In this document: positions 45,052 to 54,562 of the stretch, piece by piece | How the letters are laid out: every line of letters begins with the position of its first letter | How positions within the stretch are numbered: the first letter of the stretch is position 1 | Assembly: GCA_946482515.1 (NCBI GenBank) | Contig: CAMLRS010000005.1 | Coordinates: forward strand, 62,001-126,000 | From: an uncultured Flavobacteriales bacterium | GTDB lineage: Bacteria; Bacteroidota; Bacteroidia; Flavobacteriales; Crocinitomicaceae | Length of the DNA stretch: 64,000 bases | Reading direction: 5' to 3' | Program-made: the position numbers and the translations under genes | The notes under the pieces: model-generated | Told to the model about the DNA's origin: nothing | Databases searched by the model: none | What the model saw: the letters and a program-made list of their open reading frames with translations, nothing else

Positions 45052-46782
45052 TTAATCTTCTCCCGGTAAGACCATTTCCGTGTTGCGAAACCAGCGTCTG
45101 AACGATTTTTTCAGGGTGATGTCGTACAAGATGTAAAAATCAGAGCTGACTTCCGGTGAAAATGGTGTTGCTTTTTTTCCTCCTTTATATTCATAGAAAT
45201 GGTAGGGCAGTTGCTGCCATTCGGTGGTCGGAGTGACAAAGCCATAATCCTCCATCGAAACCGGCATATTGAAGCCTTCCACGACCTCTTTCCAGCGGTA
45301 CATCAGTTTTTTCTTTTTGTAAACCAGCTCCAGCGTTGGCGGAACACTTTGACGCAAATACTGATCGAAGATCTTCGACAGATCGCGCTTCAGCGTTTGG
45401 CTCATGTATGCTTCCACATCCTGGGTCGTTACGAGCTGGTGGTAGAACGTACTGTTCAATCCGCGCAGCATTTCCCGGAAAAGTGTGTCGTTATCAATGA
45501 CATGGCGAATGGTGTGCAGCATATTGGCGCCTTTGAAATACATATCGCCGCTGCCTTCGGTGTTCACGCCATACGGCCCGATGATGGGAATGTCGTTCAG
45601 GATGTTGCGTCGCAATCCGATCACGTAGGTCGAAGCGTCCTTTTTCCCGAACCAGTATTCGGTAAACAGCGTTTCGGAGTAATCGGTAAACGATTCGTGG
45701 ATCCACATATCGGCGATGTCCTTGCTGGTGATGTTGTTGCCAAACCACTCATGCCCCGATTCGTGAACGATGATAAAATCCCATTTAAGTCCAACGCCAG
45801 TACCGCTGAGATCCGTTCCGGCATAGCCTTTTTTGTAGCTGTTTCCATAAGCAATGGCGCTTTGGTGTTCCATCCCAAGGTGCGGCGCTTCCACGAGCTT
45901 GTAGCCGTCTTCGTAGAACGGATAAGGCCCGAACCAGTGCTCGAGTGCTTCAAGCGTTTTCGGAACGTCGGTGAAATGCTGCTCTGCCTTTTCTTCGTTG
46001 CCGCGCAGCACCCAATAATCGAGCTCCAGCATGCCTTTTTCGCCTTTGTAATGCTCGTGGATGTTCACATAATCGCCGATATAAGGAATGATGCAGTAAT
46101 TATTGATCGGATTGGCAACAAACCAGGTGTAAGTCGCCGTACCGTTTGCACGTTCGGTTTTTCCTTCGAAATGGCCGTTGCTGATGCACGCCAGTTCGGT
46201 CTTGCAGGTAAAATGCATGCGGGCGCTGTCGGGCTCGTCGGCTTGTGTGTCCTTGCACGGGTACCAGACGCTGGCGCCTTTTCCCTGGCAGGCAACTGTA
46301 ATCCATGGATTTCCCTTTGCATCTTTCGCCCAGATAATGCCGCCGTCCCAGGGTGGTTTCACGGCTTCGTGCGGCTTGCCACTGTAATAAACGCACACTT
46401 TTCCTTTTTTGTCGACCAGCCAGCTTCCGTTGAAGGTCACGAAATAAGCATCGCCGTCCTGTTTGATGTGATCCTGACGAAAGGTGAATTTACGGTCGCC
46501 ATCGGGCTTTAACAGCACAATGCTGTCGAGCACCAGCGGATCCTGCAGGTCGATCTGCATCGTATGCGATTTCGCATTACCCATCGTTGCTGTAAACGAA
46601 ATGGTGTTGCTTCCCCAAACGGTTTCGTTCACGTCGTCAAAAGTCACATCCAGCTCGTAATGAGTGACATCCCACCAGTCGCGTTGTGGACCAAAACGAC
46701 CGCGAATAGAGTCGGCGTGGGTGAACTGGGAAAAGCAGAACGGGGCCATCGCCAGTGAAAGGATAAAGAGGAGAAGCTTCAT
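45052..46782 (-). CDS. M1 family metallopeptidase
   Basis: 576 residues. Signal peptide MKLLLFILSLAMAPFCFSQ, M1 N-terminal beta-sandwich, and the zinc site HESGHEWFGN with His340, Glu341 and His344, plus the downstream Glu in WIHESFTDYSE. The GMEN-like exopeptidase motif reads LGMEHQSAIAYG. It is an exported aminopeptidase-like enzyme, shorter than full-length M1 enzymes because the long helical C-terminal domain is missing or reduced. Confidence 0.93.
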   Translation of the reverse strand: MKLLLFILSLAMAPFCFSQFTHADSIRGRFGPQRDWWDVTHYELDVTFDDVNETVWGSNTISFTATMGNAKSHTMQIDLQDPLVLDSIVLLKPDGDRKFTFRQDHIKQDGDAYFVTFNGSWLVDKKGKVCVYYSGKPHEAVKPPWDGGIIWAKDAKGNPWITVACQGKGASVWYPCKDTQADEPDSARMHFTCKTELACISNGHFEGKTERANGTATYTWFVANPINNYCIIPYIGDYVNIHEHYKGEKGMLELDYWVLRGNEEKAEQHFTDVPKTLEALEHWFGPYPFYEDGYKLVEAPHLGMEHQSAIAYGNSYKKGYAGTDLSGTGVGLKWDFIIVHESGHEWFGNNITSKDIADMWIHESFTDYSETLFTEYWFGKKDASTYVIGLRRNILNDIPIIGPYGVNTEGSGDMYFKGANMLHTIRHVIDNDTLFREMLRGLNSTFYHQLVTTQDVEAYMSQTLKRDLSKIFDQYLRQSVPPTLELVYKKKKLMYRWKEVVEGFNMPVSMEDYGFVTPTTEWQQLPYHFYEYKGGKKATPFSPEVSSDFYILYDITLKKSFRRWFRNTEMVLPGED

Positions 46783-46810
46783 GCGTTACGTATGTAGAAC
46801 GAAAGTACAC

Positions 46811-46950
46811 AATTAGTTGGAAGTTAGAAGTTGAGAGTTGGTGAGTTGTTGGGTTTCAGAGTTGGTGAGTTTCTGGGTTTCAGAGCTGCTGGGTGATTCC
46901 GTAACCCGAACCGGTAACTCTCAACTTCCAACTTCTAACTTCCAACGCAT
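46811..46950. repeat. family D repeat forming a long imperfect hairpin
   Basis: Words such as TTGGAAGTTAGAAGTTGAG (46817-46835) are inverted at 46916-46945 (AACTCTCAACTTCC and AACTTCTAACTTCCAA). GTTGGTGAGTT units lie between. It precedes the tRNA-Leu promoter. Confidence 0.65.
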
Positions 46951-46956
46951 AACTTA

Positions 46957-46987
46957 TTTGTACAAACCAAAAAAATACCTACTTTTG
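46957..46987 (+). promoter_or_regulatory. complete Bacteroidota promoter of tRNA-Leu
   Basis: A -33 TTTG (46957-46960), a 19-base spacer, and a -7 TACTTTTG (46980-46987). This is one of the few promoters here with both elements. Confidence 0.65.
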
Positions 46988-47057
46988 TGCACCCTTTTGA
47001 AAAGAAGGCTTTTGAAATAATCCCGGAAGATCAGTCGGATCAAGCTATCGGGGTACT

Positions 47058-47139
47058 GCGGATGTGGTGAAATTGGTAGACATGCCAGACTTAGGATCTG
47101 GTGCCGCGAGGCGTGTGGGTTCGAGTCCCTCCATCCGCA
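47058..47139 (+). tRNA. tRNA-Leu (anticodon UAG)
   Basis: 82 bases. Acceptor stem GCGGATG/CATCCGC; anticodon stem CCAGA/TCTGG with loop CTTAGGA, anticodon TAG; a long variable arm (GGTGCCGCGAGGCGTG region) typical of tRNA-Leu; T arm GTGGGTTCGAGTCCCTC. The discriminator base is A and no CCA is encoded. Confidence 0.96.
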
Positions 47140-47142
47140 CTT

Positions 47143-47200
47143 AATAAAGGTCTTCCGTTCCGTCCCGATAGCTATCGGGATCGGAATTGAGGGCCTTTTT
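47143..47200 (+). terminator. tRNA-Leu terminator built on palindrome TCCCGATAGCTATCGGGA
   Basis: TTCCG plus the perfect 18-base palindrome at 47163-47180 plus CGGAA form a long stem, ended by GGCCTTTTTTAG. I recall this palindrome as recurring in Bacteroidota genomes. A half-copy (AGCTATCGGGG) lies just upstream of the tRNA at about 47042-47052. Confidence 0.7.
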
Positions 47201-47271
47201 TAGTTAAGAAAACAGAGCAAACATCAAAGCAGTTACGCCTCTGCGGACGCTTTGGAATAAAAAACAACGCA

Positions 47272-48624
47272 ATGAACGTAAGTCGTCAGGAAGTAAACGC
47301 GCAAAGCGCATTGCTGGTCGTGAAAGTCACACCGGCTGATTACCAGTCAAAAGTGACTGCTTCACTCGAGAAATACCGCAAGCAGGCGCGTATCCCGGGT
47401 TTCCGCCAGGGGAAAGTGCCAATGGGCCTGATCCAGAAGCAATACGGTAAAGCAGTGCTGGCCGAGGAAATGAACAAACTGGTTTCCGACGCTTTGTATG
47501 GTTATGTACAGGAAAACAAGCTGGAAATCCTTGGCAACCCGATCCCGAAAGAGGATGTGGAAGTGAAAGGCGATTTCGAAAAGCCGGGTGATTTCGAATT
47601 CACGTATGAGATCGGTTACACTCCTGCCATCAGCCTCGACCTGAACAACAAAACGAAATTCGATTACTTCAAAGTGAAGATCGATGACAGCCTGATCGAT
47701 AAGCAAGTAGATGACCTGCGTCGTCGTTACGGAAAACTGACTTCAGTTGAAGAAACAGCTGATTCCGATATGATCCTCGCACAATTCGTTGAGCTGAATG
47801 AAGACGGTTCGATCAAAGAAGGCGGCGTGATGCATTCCTCCACGACTTCCCTCGAATTCGTAAAAGATAAAAAAGCGAAAGCAGCCCTGACAGGCAAGAA
47901 AAAAGGCGATAAAGTAACCGTTTCTGCTTCTGCGATTACTCGTGATGACCGCGATAAAGCAGCCATGCTCGGACTGAAGCCGGAAGAATTGGCTGATCAC
48001 ACCGACAGCTACCAGATGACCATCAACGACATCAAGCGTATGGAGCTGGCTGAGCTGAACCAGGAGCTGTTCGATAAGCTGTTCGGCGAAGGTGCTGTAA
48101 AAAGCGAAAAAGAGCTGCGTGAGCGCATCAAGGCTGATTTGGAGCAAATGTTTGCTAACGATTCAGACCGCTTGCTGACGCGTTCCGTTTACCGCGAGCT
48201 GGTTGACAAAACAAACGTGGCCCTGCCGGATGATTTCCTGAAACGCTGGATCCGCTTGTCGAACGAAAAGCCGATCACAGAAGAGCAAATCGACGCAGAA
48301 TACGACAACTACGCGAAAGACCTGAAATGGCAGCTGATCCAGGGCCATATCTTCAAGGCGAACGAAATTCAGCTCGACCAGAAAGAAGCGCTCGAATTCA
48401 CCAAAGGTTTGCTCGTGAACCAATACGCACAGTACGGTTTGCCGGCTCCTGAAGAAAAAGAGCTCACAGCACAGGCTGCTAAAGCCCTGGCGAACCGCGA
48501 AGAAGCTACACGTATCTACGATATGCTGGCTGAAGCGAAGCTCACTGATTACTTCAAAAACACCGTGAAGCTCAACAACAAAGAAGTTGCCTACGACGAG
48601 TTCGTAGAGATGGCGTCCAAATAA
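47272..48624 (+). CDS. tig: trigger factor
   Basis: 450 residues: ribosome-binding N-domain (MNVSRQEVNAQSALLVVKVTPADYQSKV ... RIPGFRQGKVPMGLIQKQYG, the signature GFRxGK loop), a PPIase-like domain with SDMILAQFVELNEDG, and the helical C-domain. It helps new chains fold at the tunnel exit. clpP/clpX do not follow. A textbook terminator lies 44 bases downstream. Confidence 0.95.
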   Translation: MNVSRQEVNAQSALLVVKVTPADYQSKVTASLEKYRKQARIPGFRQGKVPMGLIQKQYGKAVLAEEMNKLVSDALYGYVQENKLEILGNPIPKEDVEVKGDFEKPGDFEFTYEIGYTPAISLDLNNKTKFDYFKVKIDDSLIDKQVDDLRRRYGKLTSVEETADSDMILAQFVELNEDGSIKEGGVMHSSTTSLEFVKDKKAKAALTGKKKGDKVTVSASAITRDDRDKAAMLGLKPEELADHTDSYQMTINDIKRMELAELNQELFDKLFGEGAVKSEKELRERIKADLEQMFANDSDRLLTRSVYRELVDKTNVALPDDFLKRWIRLSNEKPITEEQIDAEYDNYAKDLKWQLIQGHIFKANEIQLDQKEALEFTKGLLVNQYAQYGLPAPEEKELTAQAAKALANREEATRIYDMLAEAKLTDYFKNTVKLNNKEVAYDEFVEMASK

Positions 48625-48667
48625 GCTTTACTCCAAAGAATACGAAAGGTGCGGGAAACTGCACGAA

Positions 48668-48697
48668 TGGCCGGAAGAACATTCCGGCCATTTTTTT
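48668..48697 (+). terminator. intrinsic terminator of tig
   Basis: TGGCCGGAA (48668-48676), loop GAACA, TTCCGGCCA (48682-48690), then seven T. Confidence 0.85.
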
Positions 48698-48856
48698 GTG
48701 TTGAAAAACAGTTTTTAATCGCTTCGCATTGCCGAAAAAACAGGTGACAATTACGATTGATTTCAATCTATCTGACACTAAATCACTTCCAGTTGCGTCT
48801 TCAATACAGGTTTGAGCACTGTGCTGTAAATCGTAATGAGCTTAACGCATGAAAAG

Positions 48857-49939
48857 ATGAGGAAAAGTGGCAAAAAAACACTGACGGTTGCCTGCATGCT
48901 GGTCTGTTCCATTTGTGCAATCGGACAAACCACGAAAAGGGTGTTGTTTCTGGGAAACAGCTATACCTACGCAAACAACATGCCCGGATTAGTGGAAGAT
49001 ATGGCAGCTTCGGCCGGCCGGACGCTCGTTTTTGACATGCATGCTCCCGGCGGTTATTACCTGGCGCAGCATTTAACCGATCCGGTATCCCTGGAAAAAA
49101 TTGCAGCCGGGAATTGGGATCACGTCGTTTTACAGGATCAGAGCATGTCGATGGCCTATCCAACTACGTTCATGAACTTCCTTCCATACGATGTCAAACT
49201 GGATAGTACTATCAAAGCACATAATTCCTGTGCGCAGGTCATATTTTACAGCACCTGGGGACGAAAAAACGGTGATACTTATCTGTGCTCACCGCCCGAC
49301 TGTGCTGTCGATACCTGGATTACACGAACCTATTACCAACTCGACAGCACGATAGAATCCCATTATAAGTTCTTTGCAGACTCATTGCGATCATCCATGT
49401 CGCCGGTAGGAGCGGTTTGGAGATACATCCGGCAACAGCATCCTTCAATTGAGCTGTTCGTTTCCGATGACAGCCACCCGACGCTGGCAGGAAGCTATGC
49501 TGCGGCCTGTTGTTTTTATACGGTCATCTTTCGAAGCGATCCTACTTTCATCACCTTCAATTCCGGACTTTCCTCCGCCGATGCTGAGGTTATAAAAAAT
49601 GCCGTAAAACAAGTTGTTTACAACCAGTTACTTGACTGGAATGTCGGAATGTATGATGACCTGCTGGACCCGGAATGTCTGCTTTTGGGCAGCGAGGGTG
49701 AGGTGAATAACACTGGCTGGAGTGTCTTTCCCAATCCGGTCACGACGGCTTTACAGATTCGGTTTTCAACGAATGTCCCGAAGCACACACTCGGAATTTA
49801 CAACAGTCAGGGAGTGTTAGTGAAAGAGCTGGATGTTACGGGAACAACGATAGTCGATTTCTCTGCATTTCCGGCAGGGCTGTACCTGCTGCGATCCGGG
49901 AATCAGCAACACGTCGTTACGGTAGTGAAAAGCGAGTAG
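48857..49939 (+). CDS. secreted SGNH-hydrolase-like protein with T9SS sorting domain
   Basis: 360 residues. Signal peptide (MRKSGKKTLTVACMLVCSICAIGQ), then the SGNH block I VLFLGNSYTYANN with the serine nucleophile, a catalytic-type SDDSHPTLAGSYAAACC at block V (Asp-x2-His), and a C-terminal sorting domain (WSVFPNPVTTALQIRFSTN ... PAGLYLLRSGNQQHVVTVVKSE). It may cleave esters in polysaccharide or lipid outside the cell. Confidence 0.87.
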   Translation: MRKSGKKTLTVACMLVCSICAIGQTTKRVLFLGNSYTYANNMPGLVEDMAASAGRTLVFDMHAPGGYYLAQHLTDPVSLEKIAAGNWDHVVLQDQSMSMAYPTTFMNFLPYDVKLDSTIKAHNSCAQVIFYSTWGRKNGDTYLCSPPDCAVDTWITRTYYQLDSTIESHYKFFADSLRSSMSPVGAVWRYIRQQHPSIELFVSDDSHPTLAGSYAAACCFYTVIFRSDPTFITFNSGLSSADAEVIKNAVKQVVYNQLLDWNVGMYDDLLDPECLLLGSEGEVNNTGWSVFPNPVTTALQIRFSTNVPKHTLGIYNSQGVLVKELDVTGTTIVDFSAFPAGLYLLRSGNQQHVVTVVKSE

Positions 49940-49980
49940 CCACCAGAACCCAACGCTATACTTAGTGTCCTCTGCGGTTA

Positions 49981-51192
49981 TTATTCAAACACCGGCTTCT
50001 TCCGCAGCTTATACGTCTTCCGTTCACCGTTCCGAAGGATTTCCACCAGCAACAGATCGATCGTTTCATCGCCGCCGTGCAGCTTTTTGTACAGCAGCTC
50101 GCACCATTTTTCATCGGTCAATGGCAGGTAATCGGTGTGATGGATCTTAGCGATCGTATCGCCCACCTGTATGCCCTGCTGTTCGGCATCGGAACCGTGA
50201 AGAAGGAAGCCTACTGTCAGGTGGTCATCGGCACGAACGGGCGAGAGTCCGAAACCTTTTGTTTCCTCAGCCACCGGTTCGTGATTCTTGATCAGGAAAA
50301 TTTCTTTTTCCGACCAGTCGATGATCACGCGGAAATTTTTCAGGAATTCGTTCCCCATGATCGTTGCCTGCGTGGGTTGGAATTTGACAATCTGATCGGT
50401 AAATGTCGCTGTGCCGATTACGACGTCTGTTTGGGCATACATGATCGTGTCGGGGGCATTGTGGCCGTATAGTCCTGAAGCATTGCGCCCGAAGCCGTAG
50501 TTGGTATGAACGGCCGTGTCTTTTTTCAAATCGTTGAAAACAGCCGTCTTCGATGCAAAGGAACCATTGGCACCGGTATCGAACGTCACATTTTTCACCT
50601 CTACGCTGTTATAACTGAGCTCCACTTTCGGTGTGCCGCTGGTAGCGGGATTGAAAGGCAATACGATCGCATCAGCCGGAATAGAAAGCTGCTCGCGCGA
50701 TGAAACGAGTGTAAAGACCTGTTTGTCGTAATCGATCTGCCAGATAGCCCGTTTCATGAGGTTAGCGCCTATAAAGCCGTCAATGCCCAGACAGGCGATT
50801 TCCCTGGATTGCTTCAGATCGGCTACCGCAGCGCCGGTATTCAGAAAATCCAGCTCACCGATCGAAACGGTGTCGATTACCACAAAATCAAGCTCGTTTT
50901 TGCCACCTTGTGAATCACCTGCTTCCTGCGTCACTTTTGTTTCCAGCTTCAGCTCGTCCGCCAGCTCTTTCGAGATCACGTTCGGGGCGCCGGTATCGAC
51001 AAGAAATTCACGTTTTTTGCCGTTCACTTCGACCTCAATAATCATCAGTCCCATGCGATAAGTAAAAGGAACGGAAACCGAAAACTCCTCTTTGGAAACA
51101 GAGCCCTGGTTCAAGACTTTGACCACTTTGATGGTTTTACAGGACGACAGGATGGTAAGTATCAGTAAGGCAGGGAGTAACGTGTATTTCAT
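49981..51192 (-). CDS. retropepsin-like aspartyl protease lipoprotein with PDZ domain
   Basis: 403 residues. Lipobox LSSC (Cys18). Two catalytic-type loops are present in one chain, DTGA at Asp66 and DTGA again at Asp205, so the two lobes could form one active site without dimerising. A PDZ-like domain (VGFLLHGSDAEQQGIQVGDTIAKI) closes the protein. It should act in the periplasm or at the outer membrane. A family E repeat lies at its stop codon. Confidence 0.86.
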   Translation of the reverse strand: MKYTLLPALLILTILSSCKTIKVVKVLNQGSVSKEEFSVSVPFTYRMGLMIIEVEVNGKKREFLVDTGAPNVISKELADELKLETKVTQEAGDSQGGKNELDFVVIDTVSIGELDFLNTGAAVADLKQSREIACLGIDGFIGANLMKRAIWQIDYDKQVFTLVSSREQLSIPADAIVLPFNPATSGTPKVELSYNSVEVKNVTFDTGANGSFASKTAVFNDLKKDTAVHTNYGFGRNASGLYGHNAPDTIMYAQTDVVIGTATFTDQIVKFQPTQATIMGNEFLKNFRVIIDWSEKEIFLIKNHEPVAEETKGFGLSPVRADDHLTVGFLLHGSDAEQQGIQVGDTIAKIHHTDYLPLTDEKWCELLYKKLHGGDETIDLLLVEILRNGERKTYKLRKKPVFE

Positions 51193-51454
51193 AAGTAAAT
51201 CAGTATTTGCAGTAAGACCAATACGGTTGGTGTTTGTTACAGCAAGATAGAACTTTTGTTAAAAGACAGCAATTGAAAGCGGAAATACCGTCTTATTTAC
51301 AGAATGAATTTTGTCACGGAATGCGTCATTTTTACAGGATGCCTGTCCATGGCACAACTCTTGACTAGTTACCGCTCGTATCGGTTCGAGCCTGTTTTCC
51401 GCAATTGACCGGAACAACGGTTGGCCTGAACTGACAAATTGGCGCAAGCAAATT

Positions 51455-53875
51455 ATGAAAGACCCATTTGAAAAAACAATCATCGTATCTGCCGGAATCG
51501 ACGAAAATGCCGATTTCCTGCCACTGATGTCACAGGATGAAGAAGATTCCATGAACCGCGAGGTATTCAAGGAAGATCTTCCGATTCTACCTTTACGCAA
51601 TAACGTATTATTTCCCGGCGTGATGATCCCGATCACCGTCGGACGCGATAAATCCATCCGCCTGATCCAGGAAGCCAACAAAGGCGATAAGATCATCGGC
51701 GTGGTGTCGCAGATCGATCAGGAAGAAGAAGCCCCTGAATTCAAGGACCTGCACCGCATCGGGACAGTAGCACAGATCGTGCGCATGCTGAAAATGCCCG
51801 ATGGCAGCTCTACCGTCATTATCCAGGGAAAACGCCGGTTCGAGATCACGGAGCCGTACCAGACCGAGCCGTATATGCGCGCCAAAGTGCGTTTCCTGTC
51901 GGAAGAAATGCCGCCGAAAAACGATCCGGAGATGGAGCTCATTTTCCGCACCATCAAAGACCTGGCGTTGCAGATCATCCGCGACAGCCCGAATATTCCT
52001 TCCGAAGCGGCTTTTGCCATTGGCAACATCGAAAGCCCGACGTTCATGGTGAATTTCATTTCATCCAACATGAATGCCGACGTGCAGAAGAAGCAGGAAA
52101 TGCTCGAAGAGCTCGATTTCCGCAAGCGCGCCGTGATGGTCATGGAACACCTTACGCTCGAAACGCAGGTGCTCGATATGCGCAATGAAATCCAGTCGAA
52201 AGTACGCTTAGACATGGACCGTCAGCAGCGCGAGTACTTCCTGAATCAGCAGATCCGCACCATTCAGGACGAATTGGGCGATAATCCGCAGGAACAGGAT
52301 TTGCAGGATATGGAATCGCGTGCAGCGCTGAAGCTGTGGGATCAGAAAGTTGAAAAGCTGTTCCGCAAAGAGCTCGAAAAGCTGCGTCGTATGAACCCGC
52401 AGGGTGCGGAATATACCGTGCAGCTGAATTACCTCGACACCTTGCTCGATCTGCCGTGGAATGAGTTTACGACCGATAAGCTCGATCTGAAACGTGCCGA
52501 AAAGATCCTCGAGCGCGACCATTTCGGCCTGGAAAAAGTAAAACAACGCATCCTCGAATACCTCGCTGTACTGAAGCTCAAAGGCGATATGAAATCTCCG
52601 ATCCTGTGTTTCTACGGACCTCCGGGAGTAGGGAAGACCTCGCTCGGAAAATCGGTGGCTGAAGCGCTGGGACGTAATTACGTGCGCATGTCGCTCGGTG
52701 GCGTTCACGACGAAGCGGAAATCCGCGGCCACCGGAAAACGTACATCGGAGCGATGCCCGGACGTGTGATCCAGCATTTGAAAAAATCAGGCTCGGCCAA
52801 CCCGGTATTCGTCCTCGACGAAATCGATAAGCTCGGTCGCAGCAATCACGGCGATCCATCTTCGGCGTTGCTCGAAGTGCTCGATCCGGAGCAAAACAGC
52901 GCGTTCTACGATAATTACATCGAAACGGAATTTGACCTGTCGAAGGTAATGTTCATCGCTACGGCCAACAGCCTGGCAACCATCCAGGGACCGCTGCTCG
53001 ATCGTATGGAGATCATCGAAGTGAACGGCTATACAGTAGAGGAAAAGATCGAGATCGGTCGCAAGCACCTGCTGCCAAAACAGCTGGAAGCGCACGGCGT
53101 AACGAAGAAGCAGCTGCTGGTCGATAAAAAAGTATTCGAGCGCATCATTGAACATTATACCAACGAATCGGGCGTTCGCGGACTCGATAAGCAGCTGGCC
53201 AAGCTGGTGCGTCACCGCGCGAAACAGATTGCACTGGAAGAAACTTTCGTCGAGAAGATCGAAGCGGACGGCTTATACGCGATCCTCGGACCGGGACACG
53301 AGCGCACGAAATACGCCAACAACGACGTTCCGGGTGTTGTAACCGGTCTGGCATGGACCAGTGTCGGTGGTGATATCCTGTTCATCGAATCGTCGCTCAC
53401 GAAAGGCAAAGGCAAGCTTACATTGACCGGAAACCTCGGCGAAGTGATGAAAGAATCGGCGATCATTGCGTTGGAATTCCTCAAAGCCCATTCCGACTGG
53501 CTCGATCTGCCGCAGGAACAATTCGACGAAACCAACGTGCACATTCATGTTCCTGAAGGCGCTACGCCAAAAGACGGACCAAGTGCGGGTATCACGATGC
53601 TGACATCGCTGGCGTCATCGTTCAGTAAGCGCAAAGTGAAAAAGAACCTGGCTATGACGGGCGAAATCACGCTGCGTGGTGAAGTATTGCCGGTGGGTGG
53701 CATCAAGGAGAAAATCCTGGCGGCTAAACGCGCGAACATCAAGGAAATCATCCTCTGTGAGCGCAACCGCAAAGACGTGGAAGAAATCGCTCAGGATTAC
53801 CTGAAAGGACTTACGTTCCATTATGTGCGTACGATGAAAGAAGTGATTGACCATGCGTTAATTCAGAATTCATAA
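51455..53875 (+). CDS. lon: ATP-dependent protease Lon
   Basis: 806 residues. LON substrate domain ([27 protein letters not shown]), Walker [10 protein letters not shown] at about residue 388, Walker [10 protein letters not shown] at about 454, sensor residues, and the C-terminal protease domain with the Ser-Lys dyad (KDGPSAGI, serine near 710; lysine in [13 protein letters not shown] near 750). A ~40-residue acidic N-terminal extension is common in Bacteroidota Lon. The last residues and the stop codon lie inside a family A repeat arm. Confidence 0.97.
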   Translation: MKDPFEKTIIVSAGIDENADFLPLMSQDEEDSMNREVFKEDLPILPLRNNVLFPGVMIPITVGRDKSIRLIQEANKGDKIIGVVSQIDQEEEAPEFKDLHRIGTVAQIVRMLKMPDGSSTVIIQGKRRFEITEPYQTEPYMRAKVRFLSEEMPPKNDPEMELIFRTIKDLALQIIRDSPNIPSEAAFAIGNIESPTFMVNFISSNMNADVQKKQEMLEELDFRKRAVMVMEHLTLETQVLDMRNEIQSKVRLDMDRQQREYFLNQQIRTIQDELGDNPQEQDLQDMESRAALKLWDQKVEKLFRKELEKLRRMNPQGAEYTVQLNYLDTLLDLPWNEFTTDKLDLKRAEKILERDHFGLEKVKQRILEYLAVLKLKGDMKSPILCFYGPPGVGKTSLGKSVAEALGRNYVRMSLGGVHDEAEIRGHRKTYIGAMPGRVIQHLKKSGSANPVFVLDEIDKLGRSNHGDPSSALLEVLDPEQNSAFYDNYIETEFDLSKVMFIATANSLATIQGPLLDRMEIIEVNGYTVEEKIEIGRKHLLPKQLEAHGVTKKQLLVDKKVFERIIEHYTNESGVRGLDKQLAKLVRHRAKQIALEETFVEKIEADGLYAILGPGHERTKYANNDVPGVVTGLAWTSVGGDILFIESSLTKGKGKLTLTGNLGEVMKESAIIALEFLKAHSDWLDLPQEQFDETNVHIHVPEGATPKDGPSAGITMLTSLASSFSKRKVKKNLAMTGEITLRGEVLPVGGIKEKILAAKRANIKEIILCERNRKDVEEIAQDYLKGLTFHYVRTMKEVIDHALIQNS

Positions 53876-53905
53876 TGCATAATTCTGAATTGTGCATTAT
53901 GAATT
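53867..53905. repeat. family A inverted repeat holding both stop codons of lon and the GNAT gene
   Basis: AATTCATAATGCA (53867-53879) is perfectly inverted as TGCATTATGAATT (53893-53905) around 13 bases. Read on either strand, an arm gives AAT TCA TAA, so it supplies the final Asn-Ser-stop of both converging proteins. Confidence 0.75.
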
Positions 53906-54499
53906 ATGCATTTGAAGAAGCAGATTGTCTTTTACGTTTTCCTCCCATTCTTCCTTCAGAATGCTCAATAGGATGCTGTCCCGTCGTCCACCTTCGAGGT
54001 TCGGCATGTGACTTCTGATCACGCCTTCGATCGTGCAGCCTATCTTTTGCATAGCGGCTTTGCTGCGCTCGTTGCGGTTATCGGCGCGGAATTCTACGCG
54101 GGCCATGTTCCAGCGCTCGAAAGCGTGTTCCAGCAACAGGAATTTGCAATGCGTGTTCAGTCCCGTTCCGCGGAAATCCTTGCCATACCAGGTGTAGCCG
54201 AGCTGTAAATAACCATAAGTAGGCTGGACGTCGTAGAAGCGGGTAGAGCCGGCTATTTTCCCCGAAGCTTTGTCGATGACCGTAAACGGATAGCTGTCGC
54301 GTTTTTCCCTTGCTGCCAGCGCGTGTTCGACATATGTCGTCATGTTTTCCCTTCCGTGAGCCGGCAACAGTGAATACTGCCACGTATCCGGCTCCGTTTC
54401 AGCGTAATGGATATAAGCTTCCAGATCGGCGCGATCCAATGGCCGCAGCAGTACTTTTTCCGACTCCAGGATGATTTCAGGGGCGAACAGATCGTTCAT
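53897..54499 (-). CDS. GNAT family N-acetyltransferase (RimJ/RimL-like)
   Basis: 200 residues. KVLLRPLDRADLEAYIHYAETEPDTW, VIDKASGKIAGSTRFYDV, LGYTWYGKDFRGTGLNTHCKFLLLEHAFERW, and VEFRADNRNERSKAAMQKIGCTIEGVIRSHM are the GNAT motifs; the acetyl-CoA loop is KDFRGTGLN. RimJ/L-type enzymes acetylate protein N-termini or small amines. The open frame extends upstream, but ATG 54499 is the family start. Confidence 0.9.
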   Translation of the reverse strand: MNDLFAPEIILESEKVLLRPLDRADLEAYIHYAETEPDTWQYSLLPAHGRENMTTYVEHALAAREKRDSYPFTVIDKASGKIAGSTRFYDVQPTYGYLQLGYTWYGKDFRGTGLNTHCKFLLLEHAFERWNMARVEFRADNRNERSKAAMQKIGCTIEGVIRSHMPNLEGGRRDSILLSILKEEWEENVKDNLLLQMHNS

Positions 54500-54546
54500 G
54501 CAGAAGGGTTTTGCTAAATGTAGCAACTTCCGGTCAGTTGGATGTG

Positions 54547-54554
54547 TATATTTG
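54547..54554 (+). promoter_or_regulatory. -7 promoter box of the GT-C-like gene
   Basis: TATATTTG; its G is 9 bases before the ATG at 54563. The upstream in-frame ATG (54542) lies before the promoter and cannot be the start of this transcript. Confidence 0.55.
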
Positions 54555-54562
54555 TTCGGACC

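Noticed and set aside
45199..46512. 437-codon open frame on the plus strand opposite the M1 peptidase gene
   Set aside because: It is antisense to a gene with a full zinc site and signal peptide; the antisense translation shows no domain and reflects codon bias of the real gene.
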